From Clostridium sp. SM-530-WT-3G (GTDB lineage Bacteria; Bacillota; Clostridia; Clostridiales; Clostridiaceae): 64,000 nt of DNA. Each line of letters starts with the position of its first letter. The stretch's first letter is position 1. The position numbers and the translations under genes are program-made. This document shows, piece by piece, positions 47,121 to 54,674 of this stretch. The stretch is from NCBI RefSeq assembly GCF_012843905.1, contig NZ_JABAGC010000002.1, forward strand, positions 62,001 to 126,000, given 5' to 3'. Below the pieces are notes generated by a model. It saw only the letters and a list, made by a program, of their open reading frames with translations, made no database searches and was not told where the DNA came from.

Positions 47121-47996
47121 TTATTGCAAAAAGCTCAGTTGAGCATTAGTGAGTTTTTCATCGTAGGATGGTATTTTTAAAGAAATATTATATTTATTAC
47201 TTGCTTCTAAAAGAGTATTCGCTAATTTTTTTATATTATTGTCATAACATTTATATTTATCTTTAAATTTCATTTCATATTTGAATCTTATTCCAGGAAA
47301 GTTTTCATCAAGTTTTTTATAAAAATATGCTTTTTGCCTATCACGCATAGTTATTCCTAAAAATGGAACTATATATTTTACGCCGTAATAGTTAGCTCTA
47401 TCTACTATTTCTAATATATTTTTTTCATTATCTTCAATGAAAGGAAGAACTGGCATTAGTGTAATGCAGGTACAGATTCCAGCTGAAGATAATATTCCAA
47501 GAGCTTTAAATCTATAGGAAGATGATGGTGCAGCTGGTTCAATTATTTTTGCAAGTTTATCATCATATGTTGTTATGGTCATAGCAACAGAGGCATATAT
47601 TTTGTTTATTTCTGATAAAATATCTATATCTCTTAATATTAGATTGCTTTTGGTAGTTATGTGAACAGGATTATTATATTTTGAAATAATCTCAAGACAT
47701 TTTCTTGTAAGCATATATTTTTTTTCTGATAAAGTGTAAGGATCACTCATGGAACCTGTACCTATAGTTCCTTTTTTTCGTCTGCTCTTTAATTCTTTTT
47801 CAAGTAAGAAAGGCGCATTAATTTTTATATTTAAATCATCAAAATTTTCTATTCTATAGCATAAACCTCTGGAATCGCAGTAGATACATTTATGTTCACA
47901 TCCTCTGTAAATGTTAAATAAATATTTGCATCCGAACCAACTTGAAGGGGATTTATTTTTTGAAAGAAGAATCTTGCCTTCAATTTCTTTTGACAT
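47121..47996 (-). CDS. SPL-family radical SAM protein (spore photoproduct lyase-related)
   Basis: The cluster motif C33-x3-C37-x2-C40 is in GCEHKCIYCDSRG, placed early as in Rv2578c/SplB-related radical SAM enzymes. GTGSMSDPYTLSEKKY and ITTKSNLILRD are typical of the core barrel. Length 291 is shorter than true spore photoproduct lyase (~340), and the N-terminus differs, so the substrate is uncertain. The real splB-like gene in this window (53.8-54.2 kb) is dead, so whether this paralogue matters for spore DNA repair is open. A aaggaggtatt site sets the ATG. Confidence 0.87.
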   Translation of the reverse strand: MSKEIEGKILLSKNKSPSSWFGCKYLFNIYRGCEHKCIYCDSRGLCYRIENFDDLNIKINAPFLLEKELKSRRKKGTIGTGSMSDPYTLSEKKYMLTRKCLEIISKYNNPVHITTKSNLILRDIDILSEINKIYASVAMTITTYDDKLAKIIEPAAPSSSYRFKALGILSSAGICTCITLMPVLPFIEDNEKNILEIVDRANYYGVKYIVPFLGITMRDRQKAYFYKKLDENFPGIRFKYEMKFKDKYKCYDNNIKKLANTLLEASNKYNISLKIPSYDEKLTNAQLSFLQ

Positions 47997-48202
47997 TTTA
48001 ATACCTCCTTAATATATATGTTTAATTTTACTATAAATAATATGACATGTGAGTGTCATGTTAAGTTTATTGTAAGAAATATTAAAGCATTTTATGTGGG
48101 CTTATATGTACTTTTGGAATGAATGATATGGGATTAATTGTAATAAAAGTAGCTGGAATGTAGAATATTAGTTGATAAAAGTAGGTAGTGTGGAGGATGG
48201 AT

Positions 48203-48777
48203 ATGAATAGTTTGGGAGCTGTAACCATTGAAACAGAGAGGCTTATATTGAGAAAGTTTAAAGTTAGTGATGCTGAAAATATGTATAAAAATTGGGCTAG
48301 CGATAAAGATGTTACAAGATATCTTATATGGCCTACACATAAAAAATTGGAAACAAGTAAAAAAGTATCGGTATTAGACTTTTTCTTTAATAAAGTGAAG
48401 GTAAATAGAGTATATGCAAAGTATGATAGTAATAATGTTTCTTCAGGCAAAGTAATGAAAAAAGTGGACTAAAATATGAGGGAATGCAGCATATGGCAGA
48501 TATCAATAAAAGTGGAATATGTGATATATGCTTTTATGGTATTACTCGACAGGAATATTTAATTAATTCAAAGGAAAAATCAATAACTATTATTAAAGAA
48601 ATATCTGAAGACAACAGGGAAGAGGTAAATAAATTCATTCAAAAAAGAGGTTTTGAGCTTGTAAAAGTATATAAAAATGCAGTTGAGTCAGCAAGAGCTA
48701 TAAAACCAGAGATACCTTTGTATGGTGATTTTAATATACCTATAAAGCATGAATTAGAATTTGAACTGATATTGTAA
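48203..48777 (+). pseudogene. Two fused, internally deleted GNAT acetyltransferase genes with a frameshift
   Basis: First part: from ATG 48203 (after ggagg) the frame starts as a RimJ/RimL GNAT (TIETERLILRKFKVSDAENM), jumps near 48365 directly to the C-terminal region (VLDFFFNKVKVNRVYAKYD), and stops at 48472. Restoring one G near 48466 joins it to VGLKYEGMQHMADI and on through GITRQEYL. The frame then reads into a second GNAT: its start (SITIIKEISEDNREEVNKFI, from about 48580) is joined directly to its end (RGFELVKVYKNAVESARAIK). Each gene lacks its acetyl-CoA-binding core. Neither can be functional. Confidence 0.85.
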
Positions 48778-48820
48778 GCTTTACATTAAGGTTAAATTTA
48801 TGTATTGAATATGAAAGTCA

Positions 48821-48829
48821 TGGTATAAT
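48821..48829 (+). promoter_or_regulatory. Extended -10 promoter of the HAD phosphatase gene
   Basis: TGGTATAAT at 48821-48829; the -35 region is weak. Confidence 0.5.
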
Positions 48830-48874
48830 AAAAAATATTAAACTACAGAAATTTTATACATGGAGGTACTAGGA

Positions 48875-49528
48875 TTGAATAAAGATTTTCAGTACATTTT
48901 ATTTGATTTAGATGGAACACTTACAGATTCAGGAGAGGGAATAACAAAAGCAGTACAATACGCATTAAAATATTTTGGAATAGATGTTCCTAATATTACA
49001 GATTTAAATAAGTTTATAGGTCCACCATTAAAAGATTCTTATAAAAGATTTTATGGATTTGATGACGATAAGGCCCAAGAAGGATTAATTAAGTTTAGAG
49101 AATATTATGAAGATAAAGGATTGTTTGAGAATAAAGTTTACGATGGAATTGAAGAAGTACTAAAAACTCTTAAAGAGAATGGCAAGGAGCTTATAGTGGC
49201 TACTTCAAAGCCAGAAGTTCATGCAAAGATAATACTTGAACATTTTGGATTAGCTAAATATTTTAATTTTATAGGTGGAGCTGATTTAGAAGAGACAAGA
49301 GTAAAAAAAGCTGATGTAATAAAATATGCTTTAAAGGAAGCTGGCATTGATGATTTTTCTAAAGTAATTATGGTTGGTGACAGAGAACACGATATAATTG
49401 GAGGAAAAGAGAATAATTTAAAAACCATAGGAGTTCTTTATGGATTTGGAGATGTAGTTGAACTAACTCAAGCTAGAGCAGATTATATTGCTAAAGAACC
49501 AAAGGATATTTTAGATATATTACTATAA
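48875..49528 (+). CDS. HAD-family phosphatase, phosphoglycolate phosphatase-like
   Basis: A HAD subfamily IA hydrolase with all motifs: DLDGTLTDSG (Asp11 nucleophile, Asp13), ATSKPEVHA (motif II Ser/Thr), Lys near VKKADVIKYAL, and VGDREHDIIGG (motif IV). A helical cap lies at about 18-85. The best match in layout is Gph/PpaX-type or 5'-nucleotidase-like HAD; substrate is uncertain. The TTG at 48875, 7 nt after ggaggt, gives 217 residues; the ATG at 48860 overlaps the binding site. Confidence 0.9.
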   Translation: MNKDFQYILFDLDGTLTDSGEGITKAVQYALKYFGIDVPNITDLNKFIGPPLKDSYKRFYGFDDDKAQEGLIKFREYYEDKGLFENKVYDGIEEVLKTLKENGKELIVATSKPEVHAKIILEHFGLAKYFNFIGGADLEETRVKKADVIKYALKEAGIDDFSKVIMVGDREHDIIGGKENNLKTIGVLYGFGDVVELTQARADYIAKEPKDILDILL

Positions 49529-49612
49529 TATTATTAGTGAAAAATTAATATCATGAAAATTTAAAATTAATTATTAAGATAAGTGCAATATGCAGCTATG
49601 TTGTTAAGATAA

Positions 49613-49653
49613 GATGAACTTATGGATAATGAGAATTCATAGGTTCATTTTTA
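49613..49653 (+). terminator. Intrinsic terminator of the HAD phosphatase gene
   Basis: atgaacttatg pairs with cataggttcat (one mismatch), then T5. Confidence 0.75.
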
Positions 49654-49773
49654 TTGTAGAAAAAAATCTAGAATTCCTATATAATTAGTATGAATATATT
49701 GAGAAAAAATATTAATAGAATAGAATTGTGAGTATTTTTTCTTAATGCTTTTTAAACATTAGGAGGAAAGATT

Positions 49774-50097
49774 ATGAACGGATTATATAAAACAAATAAA
49801 GAGAGTATAAATGTAAATGATATTGATAAATTATTAGGCAATATTGAACTAATAGATATAAGAGAGGAGAATGAATATAATGAAGGCAGTATAAAAACTG
49901 CAAAGAATATTCCTATGAGAGAATTATTAATGAATCCAGAAGATTATATGGATATGGATAAACAGTATTACTTATTATGTCGTTCTGGATCTAGAAGTGC
50001 AATGGCATGTATGCAGCTTAGAGAAGAAGGGTATGATGTTGTAAATGTTTCTGGAGGTATAATGGGGTATACTGGAAGTAATATGATAAATAAATAG
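49774..50097 (+). CDS. Single-domain rhodanese-like protein
   Basis: A 107-residue rhodanese fold with ELIDIREENEYNEGSIKTAK at the front and the active-site loop LLCRSGSRS (Cys69). Such proteins carry persulfide sulfur. The loop length (six residues after Cys) fits sulfurtransferases rather than Cdc25-like phosphatases. A aggaggaaagatt site sets the ATG. It is monocistronic, with a hairpin downstream. Confidence 0.92.
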   Translation: MNGLYKTNKESINVNDIDKLLGNIELIDIREENEYNEGSIKTAKNIPMRELLMNPEDYMDMDKQYYLLCRSGSRSAMACMQLREEGYDVVNVSGGIMGYTGSNMINK

Positions 50098-50163
50098 CTT
50101 TTTGTATGCATAAGTGTTTTAATATAGTAGTTAGTATAAATACATAGATAAATTAATAAATTT

Positions 50164-50220
50164 ATTGCCCATTCTATAATTATAGGAAAAACTGTGATTA
50201 TGGAATGGGCAATATTTATT
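50164..50220 (+). terminator. Hairpin/terminator after the rhodanese gene
   Basis: attgcccattc (50164-50174) pairs with gaatgggcaat (50203-50213), plus an inner ataat/attat pairing. The T-run is interrupted (atttatt). Confidence 0.75.
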
Positions 50221-50312
50221 ATATCTTAAATTACATTATTGAGATTATATATTGTAAAAATAGCAGATATTAGTGTACAATTAAATGACTATTAAGTAAA
50301 GGGGTGCAAAAG

Positions 50313-50930
50313 ATGAGTGGTAGAATAAAAAGGTATATATTGGGTTTTGCTGATATATTAGAAACTGTTATTGGAGTATTGCTTGCTTTCAGCATAGCTG
50401 TATTAGTTATATTTTTATTTGCAGATTTAAAGATTTTAGTATTAAATCCTACAAATACAGAGCTATTTAATACATTATTAGCTTCTGCATTTAATCTTGT
50501 AATAGGAATAGAGTTTATAAAAATGCTTTGTAAGCATAGTCCTGATACTGTAATTGAAGTATTATTGTTTGCGATAGCAAGAAAGCTTATAGTAGAGCAT
50601 ACTTCAACTATAGAAAATTTAATAGGTATAATATCTATAGGAATATTATTTGCTACAAGAAAATATCTATTCCATAATTTTGAGAATGTAACTGAAAAGG
50701 CTGTATATAGAGGAAGTGAAAGAGTTAAGAGAATTAATCTTCTTGAACATGTAGATATTCCTTTTGAAGGTCACGAAACTCTTGAAGAAGTTATATTAAA
50801 AGAAGTAGAAAAGAGAAATATTAAGCTAGGAACAGGAGTGTGTATTTATTATTCAGACTTTGCACTTAAAATTGCAAAAATGAAAAATCATGAAGTAACT
50901 AGAGTAGAAGTTATTAAATCACTAGACTAG
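50313..50930 (+). CDS. PsiE-like membrane protein with cytoplasmic C-terminal domain
   Basis: Four hydrophobic segments (about 14-38, 54-72, 82-94, 99-113) match the phosphate-starvation-inducible PsiE layout (ETVIGVLLAFSIAVLVIFLF and EFIKMLCKHSPDTVIEVLLF). A soluble ~90-residue C-terminal part follows (about 115-205) that I do not recognise. The ATG at 50313 follows aaaggggtg; the GTG at 50304 is part of that site. Length is 205. Function is unknown. Confidence 0.7.
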   Translation: MSGRIKRYILGFADILETVIGVLLAFSIAVLVIFLFADLKILVLNPTNTELFNTLLASAFNLVIGIEFIKMLCKHSPDTVIEVLLFAIARKLIVEHTSTIENLIGIISIGILFATRKYLFHNFENVTEKAVYRGSERVKRINLLEHVDIPFEGHETLEEVILKEVEKRNIKLGTGVCIYYSDFALKIAKMKNHEVTRVEVIKSLD

Positions 50931-50939
50931 CTTTATATC

Positions 50940-50983
50940 AATTGAACTGATGAATAACTAAATACATCAGTTCAATTTTTATT
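50940..50983. terminator. Bidirectional terminator
   Basis: aattgaactgatg pairs perfectly with catcagttcaatt, then T-rich sequence. It lies between the PsiE-like gene and the convergent esterase gene. Confidence 0.9.
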
Positions 50984-51067
50984 TATATGTTAATTTAGCT
51001 GATATTTATAGGTTAACAAAAGTTGCTTATATTTGAACATTAGGATTGGATAATAGTGTCATAGTTC

Positions 51068-52135
51068 TTACCAGTTCATTATTTCTTTTATTTTATTTAC
51101 AAGAGCTATTGATAGTTTATCATGAGTAATAAGGCTTGGATGAGAATCTGTACCTATACCATCAGCTTCATTTTGTGGAGTTAAATGCATTGAAAAAATA
51201 TTATTATCATGAAATTCCTTTGAGAAGCATGAAACACATTTTTCTACAGAAGGGTATAAATCATCTCCCATAACCCCTAAAATACATAATATTGTCGATG
51301 AAGGATTAGCTTGTCTTACTTGCTTTAAGAAGCTTAAATATCCTTTTTCAAAGTAGTTAATTCGTTCTTTAATATCTTTAGTATAACTAAAATCATTAGT
51401 GCCTAGATTTATTACAACTAAGTCAGGAATGAATTTTGAATTATTCCATATGTTATATTGATTTTCAGGAATTCCTAATATTTTATCTAAATCCATATCT
51501 GTATATTTATAAAGTTTGGGTATGAGTAGTTCGTCATTTGGGACATTTTCTTCGGTGTAAGATGAAATTACTCCAATTCCACTCCAACTTACAAGATTAT
51601 AGTCAGCAGAAAGTTTTCTTGCAGTTTTTGAAGCATAGGCCATCCAAGGATTTTCTTGAGCAGTATTAAATTCATCAACATCTAATTTTCCTTCATTTCC
51701 ATATCCGCATGTTATAGAATCACCTATAAATTCAATTCTTCTTTTACTATTTGCAACTTTTTTTATTTCTTTAAAATCATAGATTTGTATGCTTTTTATA
51801 CCGAGCTTAGCAAATGCTACTTCGGACATTTTTATAAACTTTACTTTTACAGTTTGAATATCTTTGGATTCAAATAAGGTATATTTATTTTCTTTAATAT
51901 TGATTATAAATCTTTTGTGAGGAATTTCGTTATCATTTATAAATATAGCAACACAAGCTTTGAAAGTATCTTCATAAGCATCACAATTTGAACATAATGT
52001 AATGTCTAATCTAGAGCCAGTAAATTCGAATTCTATACCACTGCACGAATAATCTATATATAAAATATCATCTATAGTTTCTGTTCTTCCTAAAATTTTA
52101 AAATTATCTTCTGTTGGTTTAAAAGTTTTGATCAT
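51068..52135 (-). CDS. SGNH/GDSL esterase, carbohydrate esterase family 2-like
   Basis: An N-terminal beta-sandwich of about 130 residues is followed by an SGNH hydrolase domain with IEFIGDSITCGYGNEG (Ser140 nucleophile), the LGTND block, and DSHPS near the C-terminus as the catalytic Asp-His pair. The two-domain order is that of CE2 deacetylases acting on polysaccharides. No signal peptide is seen, so an intracellular substrate or non-classical export is possible. The ATG at 52135 follows aaaggtgtttta on the minus strand; length is 355. Confidence 0.88.
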   Translation of the reverse strand: MIKTFKPTEDNFKILGRTETIDDILYIDYSCSGIEFEFTGSRLDITLCSNCDAYEDTFKACVAIFINDNEIPHKRFIINIKENKYTLFESKDIQTVKVKFIKMSEVAFAKLGIKSIQIYDFKEIKKVANSKRRIEFIGDSITCGYGNEGKLDVDEFNTAQENPWMAYASKTARKLSADYNLVSWSGIGVISSYTEENVPNDELLIPKLYKYTDMDLDKILGIPENQYNIWNNSKFIPDLVVINLGTNDFSYTKDIKERINYFEKGYLSFLKQVRQANPSSTILCILGVMGDDLYPSVEKCVSCFSKEFHDNNIFSMHLTPQNEADGIGTDSHPSLITHDKLSIALVNKIKEIMNW

Positions 52136-52280
52136 ATAAAACACCTTTAAATTCACATTTAAATATTAATATATAAATAAATTTTAAAATTTGATTTATG
52201 AAAAGTAAATGCAAAATGTAAAATAAAGTAAATATAATATTAAATATTTAATCAATATTATTAATATAATTTTTAAAATG

Positions 52281-52289
52281 TGATATAAT
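52281..52289 (+). promoter_or_regulatory. Extended -10 promoter of the signal peptidase gene
   Basis: TGATATAAT at 52281-52289; no good -35 box. Confidence 0.5.
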
Positions 52290-52326
52290 TTTTTATGTGG
52301 TAAAGTTTGTAAATAAGGAGAAACCA

Positions 52327-52890
52327 ATGGGGCAGTCTTTAGCAGTAAAAAATAAAAAGAAGTCTAGAAAATCAATTAAAATACAAAGAAGAAAGTTTTT
52401 TATGGAGTGGATAATTCCAGTTTTTGCTGCAATTTTTCTTTCTATAATGATAAATAGATTCATAATAATAAATACACAAATACCAAGTGAATCTATGGTA
52501 CCAACATTAAATGTTAATGATAGAATTATTGTGACAAGAGTATTTAATACAGACAATATAAAACGTGGAGATGTTATAGTATTTTACTCAAAAGAACTTA
52601 ATGAAAGGCTTATAAAAAGGTTGATTGGTGTTCCAGGAGATAATATTGAAATAACTGATGGTGTAGTAAAAGTAAATGGAAAAGAATTAGAAGAAGATTA
52701 TGTTAAAGAAAATAAAATCTATAATGGAACATTTCAAGTTCCTAGTGGTAAATTCTTTTTTTTAGGTGATAACAGGCCTGTATCATATGATTCTAGGTAT
52801 TGGAAAGAACCTTATATAGATAAAAAAGATATTGTAGGAAAAGCAAAAATTAAATGTTATCCTATTAAAGATTTTGGAGTTATAAAATAA
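52327..52890 (+). CDS. lepB: Signal peptidase I
   Basis: Cleaves signal peptides of exported proteins at the membrane. One N-terminal anchor (about 28-48) is followed by the Ser-Lys dyad: Ser56 in PSESMVPTL and Lys97 in RLIKRLIGVPGD. The GDNRPVSYDSRYW box near the C-terminus is intact. The ATG at 52327 follows aaggagaaacca; the upstream GTG at 52297 precedes that site. Length 187 is typical of Gram-positive SipS-like enzymes. Confidence 0.95.
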   Translation: MGQSLAVKNKKKSRKSIKIQRRKFFMEWIIPVFAAIFLSIMINRFIIINTQIPSESMVPTLNVNDRIIVTRVFNTDNIKRGDVIVFYSKELNERLIKRLIGVPGDNIEITDGVVKVNGKELEEDYVKENKIYNGTFQVPSGKFFFLGDNRPVSYDSRYWKEPYIDKKDIVGKAKIKCYPIKDFGVIK

Positions 52891-52891
52891 A

Positions 52892-52941
52892 AATAAATGC
52901 TGTATTAACGTTTTGAAAAGTTGATACAGCATTTATTTTTA
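52892..52941. terminator. Bidirectional terminator between lepB and ttcA-like gene
   Basis: aataaatgctgtat pairs perfectly with atacagcatttatt, with T-rich flank on the plus strand. Confidence 0.9.
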
Positions 52942-53664
52942 TTGTTCACGTATTTTTTCTTTATCCCATATGAAGAATTGTTCAGAGTTAGTAAGAGAAC
53001 CAAAAAGATTATCTTTAAAGCCGGGTATTCTGCTATCAAGCTCATAGATAAGATTTTTCATATCTTCACGCTTTGTTTTTTTATCAGCAGGGCATGGATT
53101 TTCAATTACAGGAAAATTGTATTTTTTAACAACATTTTTTATTGATTTTTCTGTAATATATACCATAGGTCGGATTAAAGTGATATTTTCTTTATCCATA
53201 TAGCTTTTAGGAGAGAAACAATTTATACGTCCTTCATAAGAAATAGAAAGCATAAGGGTTTCTATGGCATCATCTTTATGGTGACCAAGTGCTACCTTAT
53301 TACAGCCAAGCTGTTGAGCAGTTGAATTTAAAGTTCCACGTCTAAGTTTTGCACATAATGAACATGGATTTTTTTCTTTTTTTATATCAAAAACTACTTT
53401 TTGAATGTCTGTTTGAATTTCATAAAAAGGCACCTGAATTTCCTTACATAATTTATGAAGAGGACTGTTATCTACATCACCTGGATTTAGAGTTATAGCT
53501 ATAAGTTCAAATTTTTGTGGTGAGAATTTTTTATATAAATTTAAAAGATGTAAAAGTGTTAGACTATCTTTACCTCCAGATAGACCTACTGCAATTTTAT
53601 CTCCATCTTCTATAAGATTAAAATCATTAATTGCTTGACGCATTTTACTAAGAAGTTTCTGCAT
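52939..53664 (-). CDS. TtcA-family tRNA thiolation ATPase
   Basis: An ATP-pyrophosphatase of the TtcA/TtuA family that activates a tRNA base for sulfur insertion. The PP-loop SGGKDS is at 29-34. Cluster cysteines are in NPCSLCAKLRRG and the later NPCPADKKTKR. ALGHHKDDAIETLML is the family's central motif. Length is 241. The 2-thiocytidine-32 target is inferred from family membership. A ggaggatattaact site sets the ATG. Its stop overlaps the shared terminator. Confidence 0.9.
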   Translation of the reverse strand: MQKLLSKMRQAINDFNLIEDGDKIAVGLSGGKDSLTLLHLLNLYKKFSPQKFELIAITLNPGDVDNSPLHKLCKEIQVPFYEIQTDIQKVVFDIKKEKNPCSLCAKLRRGTLNSTAQQLGCNKVALGHHKDDAIETLMLSISYEGRINCFSPKSYMDKENITLIRPMVYITEKSIKNVVKKYNFPVIENPCPADKKTKREDMKNLIYELDSRIPGFKDNLFGSLTNSEQFFIWDKEKIREQ

Positions 53665-53786
53665 TAGTTAATATCCTCCATTTTTTTATTTATTATAACA
53701 TATAAAGAGTAAAATTTATATTTTATTAGATTAAATGATATTATACATAAATTAAAATTATTTAATGAGGATATTATTTTAGATTA

Positions 53787-54223
53787 TTAAATTATATATT
53801 TAATAATTTTATTTTCAAAAATGGAATTTATATTATCAGTGAAAAATGTTTTCATTTCAGCAAGCTGTTCTTTTGTATAGACGTATTTTCCATATCCAAA
53901 TTGTCCATACTTATATTTTCTTTCATCATCATTCATAGGAAGTGTATTATCAGGAAAAACTTCGTTAATTACATTTTTTGCTCTAGTCGTATATCTGTGC
54001 GAAATTACTTCAAATGTAATAGGAACAGGATCAAATGTTGCTGAACCTTCAAAAATTGTAAGTTGAGGTAATCTTTCATTCCAGGTATATGACTTTTTAT
54101 TTTATTTGACGACATATTAATTATTTCTACTTTAGGATTGTCTTTAAAGGTATTAAAAATATTATTCCCTATTTCATAATCTAAAGAATTTTTTTCAAAA
54201 AGTATTCTGTTAGGGACAAACAT
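53787..54223 (-). pseudogene. splB: Spore photoproduct lyase (splB) remnant lacking the radical SAM core
   Basis: On the minus strand the gene opens with the SplB N-terminus (MFVPNRILFEKNSLDYEIGN through KSHIPG). Near 54083 it jumps, with a change of frame, to the SplB C-terminal region: LPQLTIFEGSATFDPVPITF, then EVISHRYTTRAKN and KYKYGQFGYGKYVYTKEQLA, to a stop at 53787. The roughly 200 residues in between, including the radical SAM CxxxCxxC motif, are absent. It cannot repair spore photoproduct. This resembles the nearby internally deleted GNAT genes. Confidence 0.9.
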
Positions 54224-54674
54224 TGGCTTCACTTCATTTAAAAATTATAGATATATTTTTTGTGTAATTAAGAAATAATATACATGTTTATATATAATGA
54301 AAAAATATATCATAAAATCTAATGTTAATGCATATATAAATGTGGCAAACTACATGTAAAATGATATTTGTTTTACCAGTATAGAATTATATTGAATAAA
54401 ATTAAACTTTGTTATATTATATTTGATGTATATGTCGAAAAAAATTTTTGTAATATCATAATAATGAATAAGAAATATAAAATGTGGATGCTGAACTTAG
54501 TTAAGGCAAATAAAATTATATTGTTTCTTCTTGATTTAGCTACTAAAAACGCAATAATGTGAAAAAGTCAAGAATATAAGTTATTAATAGAGTAAAATAT
54601 TGATTTGTGTATTTTTACAAATAATATATATGATTTTTTGAATCAAATTTAGTTAATTAAGGAGTATTGGTGAA
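54224..54674. other. AT-rich gap upstream of gshAB
   Basis: 451 nt without a convincing gene. It contains one TGTCGAA (54433-54439), matching the core of the Spo0A box, and a run of codons from ATG 54464 without a ribosome binding site that I do not accept as a gene. No structured RNA was recognised. Confidence 0.4.

Noticed and set aside
52921-53145. Plus-strand frame opposite the TtcA-like gene
   Set aside because: Antisense to a well-supported enzyme and overlapping a terminator.
54368-54562. 64-codon frame in the gap before gshAB
   Set aside because: No ribosome binding site, AT-driven composition, no recognisable motif.
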